Below, piece after piece: positions 1 to 7,719 of a stretch of 64,000 nucleotides of DNA (position 1 is its first letter; the number at the start of each line of letters is the position of its first letter). Below the pieces are notes generated by a model. That model was not told where the DNA came from. It ran no database searches and saw nothing but the letters and a program-made list of their open reading frames with translations. The position numbers and the translations under genes were made by a program. This DNA is from an uncultured Opitutia bacterium (GTDB lineage: Bacteria; Verrucomicrobiota; Verrucomicrobiia; Opitutales; UBA953), in the NCBI GenBank assembly GCA_903840355.1, contig CAIMFJ010000005.1:595935-659934 (forward strand). The letters run 5' to 3'.

Positions 1-36
1 CACCAATCCTCTGCCCACTTTAAGTTTACCTTTGTC

Positions 37-948
37 ATGTCTCCCCAAGAACTAAAACAGACCATCTCCGCGGGTTTACTTTCCTTCCCCATTACTGACT
101 TTGCACCTAACGGGGATTTTCGTGCGGACACTTATGCCCGCCGTCTGGAATGGCTCGCCCCTTATGGAGCCACGGCCTTGTTCGCGGCAGGGGGCACGGG
201 TGAGTTTTTCTCCCTCGAGCCAACCGAGTATTCGCAAATCATCCGCACCGCCGTCCAAACCTGCCAAGGCGTCGTCCCTATCCTCGCTGGGGCAGGCGGT
301 CCCACGCGCGTGGCCATTCAATACGCCCAAGAGGCCGAACGGCTCGGTGCCAAAGGCATTCTTTTACTACCGCACTACCTTTCTGAAGCCCATCAAGACG
401 GAGTAGCTGCCCACGTTGAACAAGTCTGCAAAGCCGTCAAAATCGGTGTCATCGTCTACAATCGGAATGTTTGCCGACTCCAAGCTCATCACCTCGAAAA
501 ACTCGCCGCCACCTGCCCTAACCTCATCGGCTACAAAGACGGCCTCGGTGAAATTGAACTAATGGTTTCAATTCGCCGTCGACTCGGCGATCGCCTCAGT
601 TACCTCGGCGGTCTGCCCACCGCAGAAGTCTACGCGATGGCCTACAAAGCCATGGGCGTGCCGGTCTACTCTTCGGCAGTGTTTAATTTCATTCCCAAAA
701 CCGCGGTCGAATTCTACCAAGCGGTGAGTCGTAACGACCACGCTACGGTCAATCGACTGCTGGATACTTTCTTCCTGCCCTATTTAGAACTGCGTAATCG
801 CAAAGCTGGCTATGCGGTGAGCATTATCAAAGCAGGGGCCAAAATTGCCGGCCACGATGCGGGTCCCGTGCGAGCTCCGCTCACTGACCTGACTTCCGAA
901 GAGGCCGCCAGTTTAGCGAAGTTAATGCAGGTTCTCGGTCCGCAGTAA
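37..948 (+). CDS. kdgD: 5-dehydro-4-deoxyglucarate dehydratase
   Basis: This 303-residue protein belongs to the DapA/N-acetylneuraminate lyase (class I aldolase barrel) superfamily. It should convert 5-dehydro-4-deoxy-D-glucarate to 2,5-dioxopentanoate with loss of water and CO2 in the cytoplasm. The sequence shows the GGTGEF carboxylate-binding loop (about residues 52-57), Tyr141 and the Schiff-base Lys167 in GYKDG. Length matches the family (about 300). It is the first of three same-strand genes with 12 and 9 base gaps, followed by a sugar-acid transporter and glucarate dehydratase, so the pathway step is well supported by context. No Shine-Dalgarno is visible before the ATG. The dehydrogenase for the next step is not in the window and may lie upstream of base 1. 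Confidence 0.93.
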   Translation: MSPQELKQTISAGLLSFPITDFAPNGDFRADTYARRLEWLAPYGATALFAAGGTGEFFSLEPTEYSQIIRTAVQTCQGVVPILAGAGGPTRVAIQYAQEAERLGAKGILLLPHYLSEAHQDGVAAHVEQVCKAVKIGVIVYNRNVCRLQAHHLEKLAATCPNLIGYKDGLGEIELMVSIRRRLGDRLSYLGGLPTAEVYAMAYKAMGVPVYSSAVFNFIPKTAVEFYQAVSRNDHATVNRLLDTFFLPYLELRNRKAGYAVSIIKAGAKIAGHDAGPVRAPLTDLTSEEAASLAKLMQVLGPQ

Positions 949-960
949 GTCCGCCTCGCG

Positions 961-2238
961 ATGCCCGCCGTTGCTTCCAACCTCGACACGGCTGTGGCCA
1001 AAATCAAATGGCGCGTCCTGCCCCTGTTCCTGGTGATGTTCGTGGTCAACTACCTCGACCGGGTTAATATTAGTTTTATCAAAGAGCAGTTGCAGACCGA
1101 TTTAATGGGCTTAAACGACGAGGCGTACGGCTTAGGGGCAGGCTTATTCTTCATCGGTTACGCGCTCTTCGAAATTCCTTCGAACCTTATCCTGCAAAAA
1201 ATCGGTGCTCCGCGTTGGCTCGCTTTCATCGCCCTCATCTGGGGACTCCTTGCGGCCTCAATGGCTCTGGTCCACGATGTTTCGGTTTTCTACGGGTTGC
1301 GCTTTTGCCTCGGAGCAGCAGAAGCTGGCTTCTTCCCGGGCGTGATTTTTTATTTAACCTGCTGGCTCCCAGCATCGGAACGCGGCAAAGCGATGGCAAT
1401 CTTCCTCAGCGGCTCCGCCATCGGCTCCATTCTCTCCGGACCGCTTTCCGGGACGCTATTACAGTGCCATGGTCTTGGCTTCAAAGGTTGGCAATGGATG
1501 GTAGGCATTGAAGGCATCTTTTCCGTCGTGATGGCGGTGGTGACGTGGTACTGGCTCGATACACACTACCAAGCGGCGACGTGGCTTTCGACCGAAGAAA
1601 AGTCAGCCCTCCAAACATCCTTAAGCACCCAAGATACCGCGACACGTCCCCGCGTGACTTTAACAATGTTGCTGGATTGGCAAATCCTGCTCTTCTGCGG
1701 AATTTACTTTGCCATTCAATTAACCATTTACGCCGCGACATTTTGGCTACCCAGCATCATTCGGCAAATGGGACAACTAACCGAAAGCCAAGTGGGCTGG
1801 CTGAATTCGCTACCTTGGTTAATCTCCATCATCGGTATGTACCTTGCGGCCTTGGCCGCAAGCCGCTGGCGAAATCCCCAAGCTTGGGTTGCCGCCGCCT
1901 TGCTGATTGCGGCCCTGGGCATGTACCTCGCCACCACTGGCAATGCGGTCTTTGCTTACGTGGCCATTTGCTTCGCCGCCCTAGGCTTTAAATCTGCCGC
2001 TTCGCTCTTCTGGCCCATCCCGCAAGGCTACCTCGACTTCCGCATCGCCGCCGGAGTCATCGCCCTGATCAATTCCCTCGGCAACCTTGGAGGCTTTGTG
2101 GCCCCCTATACTTTCGGTTGGCTCAAAACCCACACGGGTTCGATTCAAGGTGGACTCTATGGTCTGACCATCACTTCCATCCTCGCCGCTGTCCTCGTCT
2201 TCTGGACCAAAAACAATCGCAACTCTCCAACTTCCTAA
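961..2238 (+). CDS. MFS sugar-acid transporter (ACS family, glucarate/galactarate type)
   Basis: A 425-residue major facilitator of the anion:cation symporter group, with about 12 hydrophobic segments. The N-terminal part has the family's NYLDR motif after TM1 (near residues 30-34) and a GYALFEIPSN segment, both typical of GudP/GarP/D-galactonate-like proton symporters. It lies between kdgD and gudD with gaps of 12 and 9 bases, so it most likely imports D-glucarate or galactarate for this operon. Substrate is inferred from context only; related ACS members carry tartrate, phthalate or hexuronates. Confidence 0.85.
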   Translation: MPAVASNLDTAVAKIKWRVLPLFLVMFVVNYLDRVNISFIKEQLQTDLMGLNDEAYGLGAGLFFIGYALFEIPSNLILQKIGAPRWLAFIALIWGLLAASMALVHDVSVFYGLRFCLGAAEAGFFPGVIFYLTCWLPASERGKAMAIFLSGSAIGSILSGPLSGTLLQCHGLGFKGWQWMVGIEGIFSVVMAVVTWYWLDTHYQAATWLSTEEKSALQTSLSTQDTATRPRVTLTMLLDWQILLFCGIYFAIQLTIYAATFWLPSIIRQMGQLTESQVGWLNSLPWLISIIGMYLAALAASRWRNPQAWVAAALLIAALGMYLATTGNAVFAYVAICFAALGFKSAASLFWPIPQGYLDFRIAAGVIALINSLGNLGGFVAPYTFGWLKTHTGSIQGGLYGLTITSILAAVLVFWTKNNRNSPTS

Positions 2239-2247
2239 AACGTCTCT

Positions 2248-3573
2248 ATGTCGACCCCTCTCATCACCGAATTGCAAGTTATCCCCGTCGCCGGTCATGA
2301 CAGCATGTTGCTCAACTTGAGCGGTGCCCACGGGCCTTTTTTCACCCGCAATATCGTCCTCCTCAAAGATAACTCCGGACATACGGGACTCGGCGAAGTC
2401 CCTGGTGGCGAAAAAATCCGTCAAACCATCGAAGATGCTAAACCGCTATTGTTAGGTAAGCCAATTGGGGATTTTCGCTCCCTTCTCGAGCAAGTAAATC
2501 AAGCTTTCGCTGAGCGCGATGCGGGCGGGCGCGGACTACAAACCTTCGACCTGCGTATTACCATTCATGCAGTAACCGCCCTCGAAGCTGCCTTCCTCGA
2601 CTTGCTCGGCCAACACCGCCAAGTTCCGGTGGCGGCCCTCCTCGGTCAAGGTCAACTCCGCTCCGAGGTGCAGATGTTGGGTTATTTATTCTACATCGGC
2701 GATCGCAAGAAAACGACCTTAGCCTACCGCGATGAAGCCACCTCCGCCATCGCGTGGCATCGCCTACGCAACGAAGAAGCCCTCACCCCCGAAAGCATCG
2801 TCCGCCAAGCGGAAGCCGCCCAAGAGCGTTATGGCTTCCAAGATTTTAAATTAAAGGGAGGCGTGCTCGCCGGGGAGTCAGAAGTGCTCGCCATCCAAGC
2901 ACTCGCCCGCCGTTTTCCTGAAGCACAAATCACCCTTGATCCCAATGGAGCTTGGTCGCTGAGCGAAGCCATTCGCTATGGACGTCAATTAAAAGGCGTC
3001 CTCGCTTACGCTGAAGATCCTTGCGGTGCAGAAGCGGGTTTCTCGGGACGGGAAATCATGGCCGAGTTCCGCCAAGCCACGGGCTTACGCACAGCGACCA
3101 ACATGATTGCTACCGACTGGCGTCAGCTCGGCCATGCCTTAAAATTACAAGCCGTCGACATTCCCTTGGCTGACCCACATTTCTGGACCATGGAAGGTTC
3201 GGTCAAGGTGGCCGAGGTTTGCCAAAAGCACGGGCTCACTTGGGGCTCTCACTCGAACAACCACTTCGATATCTCGCTCGCGATGTTCACCCATGTCGGA
3301 GCCGCTGCACCAGGCCAAGTCACCGCCATGGACACGCACTGGATTTGGCAAGAGGGCCAACGCTTAACCCGCGACCCGCTCCAAATTAAACAGGGCAAAG
3401 TCCGCGTGCCCCAACAACCAGGACTTGGTATTACCATCGACCCAAACCAACTCGCCGCAGCCCACGATCTTTACTTAAAACTCCCCAGCGGAGCCCGCGA
3501 CGATGCGGTGGCCATGCAGTTCCTCCTGCCCAACTGGAAGTTTGCTCCAAAGAAACCCTGTCTGGTGCGTTAA
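2248..3573 (+). CDS. gudD: glucarate dehydratase
   Basis: A 441-residue enolase-superfamily enzyme that dehydrates D-glucarate to 5-dehydro-4-deoxy-D-glucarate, the substrate of the kdgD product upstream. Visible catalytic features are the KLK pair (Lys201, Lys203), metal ligands Asp231 (in DPNG), Glu256 (EDPCG) and Asn285, and the catalytic His335 in a GSHSNNH motif, matching the glucarate dehydratase subgroup. Full family length. It ends 13 bases before the stop of the converging helicase gene. The start is an ATG preceded by a pyrimidine-rich stretch with no Shine-Dalgarno. Confidence 0.94.
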   Translation: MSTPLITELQVIPVAGHDSMLLNLSGAHGPFFTRNIVLLKDNSGHTGLGEVPGGEKIRQTIEDAKPLLLGKPIGDFRSLLEQVNQAFAERDAGGRGLQTFDLRITIHAVTALEAAFLDLLGQHRQVPVAALLGQGQLRSEVQMLGYLFYIGDRKKTTLAYRDEATSAIAWHRLRNEEALTPESIVRQAEAAQERYGFQDFKLKGGVLAGESEVLAIQALARRFPEAQITLDPNGAWSLSEAIRYGRQLKGVLAYAEDPCGAEAGFSGREIMAEFRQATGLRTATNMIATDWRQLGHALKLQAVDIPLADPHFWTMEGSVKVAEVCQKHGLTWGSHSNNHFDISLAMFTHVGAAAPGQVTAMDTHWIWQEGQRLTRDPLQIKQGKVRVPQQPGLGITIDPNQLAAAHDLYLKLPSGARDDAVAMQFLLPNWKFAPKKPCLVR

Positions 3574-3586
3574 GCCTTCGAGTCGT

Positions 3587-5413
3587 CTAGACGGCAAAAA
3601 TCTGCTGCAAAGGGGCCGCCGCTCCCAAAATAATAAGTTTATAACGGGCCCGCGTCATCCCCACGTAAGCCTTACGGCGGGTGCGCTCATCGTCTAAGTG
3701 GTCGACATCAACCAGGATGACCACGTGCGACTCCATGCCTTTAAATTTATAAACTGAAGAAGTACGCACCACACCAGGTGAGGCTGGTTTGGTCACATCA
3801 TAAGGCTCCAAGGCAAACCCACCTAATTCCGCTACACCCTCAAACAAGGCCTTATGCCCTCCGCGCATACTCAAAATGACCACATCAGAAGCCGCATATT
3901 TTCCGTCATTAATTTCTTTCGAAACGTGCTTAGCTAAAACGGCCGCCAAGAGGGCTAACTCTTTGCCGGGTTGATAGACTGCACTTTCCACCCTGGGGCC
4001 GTGCATCCCTAAGTCGTCGGTTTCATGTGCGACCCCCAAAGCCGCACAAGCGCGTTCGATAATCTCCTCGGTATTGCGCCAATTACCAGTCACCTCGGTT
4101 ACTCCTGCATCATCAATGACTTCATTCAGCTCTTGGAGAAGTTCCTCAGGCTGTGATACCGCGGGAGGGCTTAAATACTGATTCGGGTCTTCAAACCAAC
4201 GCCAGCGACCTTTGGCTAATCCTCCTTTAAGCAAGGCATCAAGCAATTGTAGTCGGGGCAAACTATCCCGAAAATCCTGCCCCTCATCAACGATGAGCAC
4301 GTCAAATTTTTCCGTTTCGGGAAGTTGGCGTGCTTGGGCAATCGCTTGGCTTACCCGTTGGGTATAATATTCCGTTTCAGCCTGCACCTCCGTTTCAGCT
4401 CCCAATAATGTATCGATGTGCGTGTAGAAGGAACCTGCCCGCACATTGGCCATTTTCTCCTGCCTTGCAACGTCCGCCAAAAAGCCTCCTAAGCTGCGAT
4501 TAAAACACACCAAACCAACTTTAGCTTGGGCTTGATCGGCTAAAGCGCGACGGGCTGATTCAAACGCTAACAAGGTTTTACCAGAACCCGGCCCACCCAA
4601 GACCCGCAGACGCTTGCTCTTCTCCACAGTATCGAGGACTCGCAATTGAGATTTGGAAAGTTGTCGCAAAACCTGCTCTAGGTCAGCGACTGAAAGACTG
4701 GCAACTGGTTTGATATCGGGACGCAATGCCCGCGCGACATTCATCACTTGCTCCATTGTCAGCGTCGCCGGAAGTTCAAAGCTCTCCAACTGAGGTGGCT
4801 GAATCTCCCGAGCCTCCCGGCCTTCCGTTTTAGCTAATCGTTTCTCTTGTTTCTCGGCCTTTTCGACTACTTTTTTCTGCCGGGCCAGTCGATACTGCTC
4901 CTCTGCAAAATCAAAAAGCCTTTCGCAGGCATGGAGCAAACTGCCTTCGCCCGTTAAATCTTGCTGATCTAAAAACATTTCATTCGCGAACTCTCCCGTC
5001 GTGAAGGTGGCGACGAAATTAGGAAATACCACCGCTCGCCCAAAGAGCGACTTAGCCTCAAGGGAGTCCTTGGGAAAGGCTTCGCGTACCTGATTGCGAA
5101 TGGAATAGGAATTAGTCCGACATTGGTGAAAAGGACACTTCCATTCCGCCACCCATTGCCCGTGGTCTAAACGATACCAAGCTCCCAACTCTCGCTTCCA
5201 CTGCCCGCCTTTTATTTCTAATAACAGTCGTCCCCGACTATGTAGCACAATAAAGTCAGCTTCACTCTCGGAGATACCTTCCTGCGGTGCTATTTCCAAA
5301 CTTGGCAGAATGACATAGTTGTCGGGCAACTCCCTGATGAGCCTTTCCAAAAAACGGCTCTCCAAGTGTGATTTTTTCCGACCGACAATGTAATCGGGGT
5401 AAGCACGGGCCAT
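3587..5413 (-). CDS. NERD-domain superfamily 1 DNA helicase
   Basis: A 608-residue protein with an N-terminal NERD (nuclease-related) domain and a UvrD/Rep-like helicase core. The NERD part carries the PD-(D/E)XK-type residues Asp53, Glu66 and Lys68. A charged, Lys/Glu-rich linker (about 175-205) leads to Walker A GGPGSGKT (273-280), Walker B with DEGQD (376-380) and a C-terminal motif VI, VGMTRA. It should bind and unwind DNA using ATP, possibly with nuclease activity. It is a lone gene, divergent from the small basic protein and convergent with gudD, with no partner subunit. Its biological role (repair, plasmid or phage restriction) cannot be decided from sequence. Confidence 0.85.
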   Translation of the reverse strand: MARAYPDYIVGRKKSHLESRFLERLIRELPDNYVILPSLEIAPQEGISESEADFIVLHSRGRLLLEIKGGQWKRELGAWYRLDHGQWVAEWKCPFHQCRTNSYSIRNQVREAFPKDSLEAKSLFGRAVVFPNFVATFTTGEFANEMFLDQQDLTGEGSLLHACERLFDFAEEQYRLARQKKVVEKAEKQEKRLAKTEGREAREIQPPQLESFELPATLTMEQVMNVARALRPDIKPVASLSVADLEQVLRQLSKSQLRVLDTVEKSKRLRVLGGPGSGKTLLAFESARRALADQAQAKVGLVCFNRSLGGFLADVARQEKMANVRAGSFYTHIDTLLGAETEVQAETEYYTQRVSQAIAQARQLPETEKFDVLIVDEGQDFRDSLPRLQLLDALLKGGLAKGRWRWFEDPNQYLSPPAVSQPEELLQELNEVIDDAGVTEVTGNWRNTEEIIERACAALGVAHETDDLGMHGPRVESAVYQPGKELALLAAVLAKHVSKEINDGKYAASDVVILSMRGGHKALFEGVAELGGFALEPYDVTKPASPGVVRTSSVYKFKGMESHVVILVDVDHLDDERTRRKAYVGMTRARYKLIILGAAAPLQQIFAV

Positions 5414-5492
5414 AGCCTCTTGTTACCTTGCGCCTTCTGACCATCAAGCCCCTAACCGCGACGCTCTGCTCAATACCTACGCCCCTGCCCCG

Positions 5493-5518
5493 TTTAGAGG
5501 TCAAAAACTCCCTCTAAA
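5493..5518. repeat. inverted repeat in divergent intergenic region
   Basis: TTTAGAGG (5493-5500) and CCTCTAAA (5511-5518) are exact reverse complements separated by 10 bases. They lie between the divergent helicase and small basic protein genes (5414-5587). They could be an operator or a transcript hairpin. No T-run follows, so a terminator is unlikely. Confidence 0.4.
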
Positions 5519-5587
5519 ACACCTGCTTTTAACCTTGCCCCCCGCCCCTGAGACCCTTTGCTCCAATCCCTAACGACCTTCTTGGCC

Positions 5588-5746
5588 ATGACTCAGCATA
5601 ACAGTTTTAAATCCAGCGCCGCCTCCTCGGGAGCCAAGCGCAATGTCCTCAAGCGCTTTGAGCGCGTGGAATTATTGAAGAAACGCGGTGCCCTCAAGGA
5701 CATCAAGCGCGTGACCAAGCTTCCAAAGACCAAGCCAGACGCCTAA
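5588..5746 (+). CDS. small basic protein (Chlamydiae/Verrucomicrobia family)
   Basis: A 52-residue, strongly basic protein, MTQHNSFK... with the core NVLKRFERVELLKKRG, matching the lineage-specific small basic protein family of Chlamydiae and Verrucomicrobia (TIGR04137). Its function is unknown; size and charge suggest RNA or ribosome contact, which is inference. I chose the ATG at 5588 because the family begins with this M-S/T-Q-H motif; an upstream in-frame start would add a non-conserved extension. Lys codons are nearly all AAG, unlike most neighbouring genes, which suggests high expression. A strong terminator follows 24 bases downstream. It is good taxonomic evidence for the window. Confidence 0.88.
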   Translation: MTQHNSFKSSAASSGAKRNVLKRFERVELLKKRGALKDIKRVTKLPKTKPDA

Positions 5747-5770
5747 GTCCGGGTTTTGCTCCCTTTTGAC

Positions 5771-5800
5771 AACCCACCCGGACTTCCAGGTGGGTTTTTT
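5771..5800 (+). terminator. rho-independent terminator after small basic protein
   Basis: An 8 bp perfect stem, AACCCACC (5771-5778) pairing with GGTGGGTT (5789-5796), is followed directly by a T-run and further T/A-rich sequence. It ends the single-gene transcript of the small basic protein and separates it from leuA. Confidence 0.88.
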
Positions 5801-5868
5801 ATTTTATAACTTCGCTACCAAAGCACGCTCGCCTGCCCCCTCCCTCTCTCCTACCTTTCTCGACCCCC

Positions 5869-7530
5869 ATGGCCCAAGTTCAGCCTAAATACCGACCCTT
5901 CCAAGCGGTCCGCCTTCCTGATCGTCGCTGGCCCGACGCCCAAATCACCCACGCCCCCCGCTGGTGCTCGGTCGACCTCCGCGACGGCAACCAAGCCCTC
6001 GCCATCCCGATGACTGTGGCCGAGAAGCACGAGATGTTCCGTCTGCTTTGTGAGATTGGGTTTAAAGAAATCGAAATCGGCTTCCCTTCCGCCTCGGACA
6101 CGGAATTCAACTTCACCCGCGAGTTAATTGAAAAGGATTTGATTCCCCACGATGTCTCCGTCCAAGTCCTCGTCCAAGCACGCGAACATTTAATCCGGCG
6201 CACCATCGCCTCGTTACAAGGGGCCCGTCGAGCCATCGTCCACCTCTACACGCCCACCAATCCTGCACAGCGTGAAATCGTCTTCGGGCTGTCCAAAGAA
6301 CAAGTGCTCGAGATGGCAGTCCAAGGTGCGAAATTAATTCGCGAATTAACCAGCCAACTCCCGCAAACCGAATGGCAGTTGGAATTTAGCCCTGAGACTT
6401 TCGTCCTCACGGAACCAGAATATGCACTGCAAGTTTGCGAAGCCGTCGCCCAAGCTTGGGGTGCCTCGGCCCAACGCAAAATCATCCTCAACTTACCCCT
6501 GACGGTCGAAGCGGGCACGCCTAATACGCATGCCGACCAGATCGAGTGGTTCTGCCGCCACCTCAGCAACCGTGACATGGCCGTGATTTCACTACACACG
6601 CACAATGACCGGGGCACGGGCGTGGCCGCTACAGAATTGGCCTTGCTGGCAGGTGCCGACCGGGTCGAGGGCACGTTATTCGGTAATGGCGAACGCACTG
6701 GCAACCTCGACATCGTGACGGTAGCTTTAAACATGTTTTCACATGGAATTGAGACGCACCTCAATTTCAGCAACCTGCCCAAAATCCGCGAAGTCTACGA
6801 GCGTTGCACACGCATGAGCGTCCACGAGCGCCACCCTTACGGCGGCGACTTAGTCTTCACGGCGTTCTCGGGGTCGCACCAAGATGCGATTAAAAAAGGC
6901 ATGGATCGCCGAGCTAAACAAGGCACCGATGCCCTCTGGAATGTACCCTACCTGACGATTGACCCCATGGATATTGGTCGTTCATACGAAGCCATCATCC
7001 GCATCAATTCGCAAAGCGGCAAAGGTGGAGTGGCCTATGTACTCGATCGCGAGTTTGGTTTCGACTTACCTAAACTCATGCACCCCGAAGTGGGCAACTT
7101 GATCGGGCAATACGCCGATAAATTAGGCAAAGAACTTTCACCGCAGGAAATTGCGGATAAATTCCGGGCTGAATTCGTCAATGTCTCACGGCCTTTAGCG
7201 CTGCTGGACTTCCGAACCGAAACGCTTTCTAAAGAATCGGTCCGTTGCCAAGCGGATGTACTCTACCGCGACCAGAAATACACCCTTCAAGGCGAAGGCA
7301 ATGGCCCCATCAGTGCCCTCGTACACGCCTTAGCGAAACAAGGTTGGGCTGATTTTAAATTAAAAGACTACCGCTCTCATGCCCTTTCTGCGGGCTCAGA
7401 GTCCCTCGCTGCCGCCTACGTTGCTTTACAAAGCCAAGACGGTCGCACGGTATGGGGTTGTGGGATCGACCCCAACATCGAGCTTGCCGGACTCAAAGCC
7501 CTAGTTTGTGCGGCCAATCGACTCAGCTAG
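5869..7530 (+). CDS. leuA: 2-isopropylmalate synthase
   Basis: A 553-residue enzyme of the longer LeuA subfamily (fungal/actinobacterial-like type 2). It condenses acetyl-CoA with 2-oxoisovalerate, the first committed step of leucine synthesis. The TIM barrel carries Arg38-Asp39 in the DLRDGNQA motif and metal ligands His243 and His245 in HTHND. A C-terminal LeuA dimerisation/allosteric domain (about 430-550) should give feedback control by leucine. The ATG follows a long C/T-rich stretch with no Shine-Dalgarno. No leucine leader peptide or T-box was recognised in the 68 bases after the preceding terminator. The gene appears monocistronic. Confidence 0.94.
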   Translation: MAQVQPKYRPFQAVRLPDRRWPDAQITHAPRWCSVDLRDGNQALAIPMTVAEKHEMFRLLCEIGFKEIEIGFPSASDTEFNFTRELIEKDLIPHDVSVQVLVQAREHLIRRTIASLQGARRAIVHLYTPTNPAQREIVFGLSKEQVLEMAVQGAKLIRELTSQLPQTEWQLEFSPETFVLTEPEYALQVCEAVAQAWGASAQRKIILNLPLTVEAGTPNTHADQIEWFCRHLSNRDMAVISLHTHNDRGTGVAATELALLAGADRVEGTLFGNGERTGNLDIVTVALNMFSHGIETHLNFSNLPKIREVYERCTRMSVHERHPYGGDLVFTAFSGSHQDAIKKGMDRRAKQGTDALWNVPYLTIDPMDIGRSYEAIIRINSQSGKGGVAYVLDREFGFDLPKLMHPEVGNLIGQYADKLGKELSPQEIADKFRAEFVNVSRPLALLDFRTETLSKESVRCQADVLYRDQKYTLQGEGNGPISALVHALAKQGWADFKLKDYRSHALSAGSESLAAAYVALQSQDGRTVWGCGIDPNIELAGLKALVCAANRLS

Positions 7531-7556
7531 TCGGAGACTCTGTAGCCTTTAAACAA

Positions 7557-7719
7557 CCTGAGGCCTCTCAGGCTAGTTACCTAAGTCCAACGGGCTGGGG
7601 AACTAACCTGTTAAGCGCTGTAACCGGATGACCGGTTACGTTAAGGGCTGCAATGAAGGGCTATGCCCTCGCATCATGCCTTTACAAGCGGGACATAGCC
7701 ACCTACCGATAAGGACTGC
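7557..7719 (+). promoter_or_regulatory. structured 5' leader of the tgt-mnmC fusion gene
   Basis: The 189-base gap before tgt is unusually rich in inverted repeats. Three hairpins are visible. The first is CCTGAG/CTCAGG (7557-7562/7567-7572). The second is a perfect 8 bp GTAACCGG/CCGGTTAC with a 4-base loop (7620-7627/7632-7639). The third is a longer stem of 7659-7672 with 7688-7700: 7 bp, one mismatch, 2 bp, a bulge, 3 bp. The second hairpin is flanked by the near-direct repeats GTTAAGCGCTG (7610-7620) and GTTAAGGGCTG (7640-7650). An AAGGA ribosome-binding site (7711-7715) precedes the ATG at 7720, one of few clear ones in this window. This may be a cis-regulatory RNA; I do not recognise a preQ1 riboswitch consensus. 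The first hairpin may instead belong to the 3' end of leuA. Confidence 0.5.

Noticed and set aside
7531..7719. preQ1 riboswitch before tgt
   Set aside because: No preQ1-I, -II or -III consensus could be recognised; only generic hairpins are visible, so it is reported as an unnamed structured leader.
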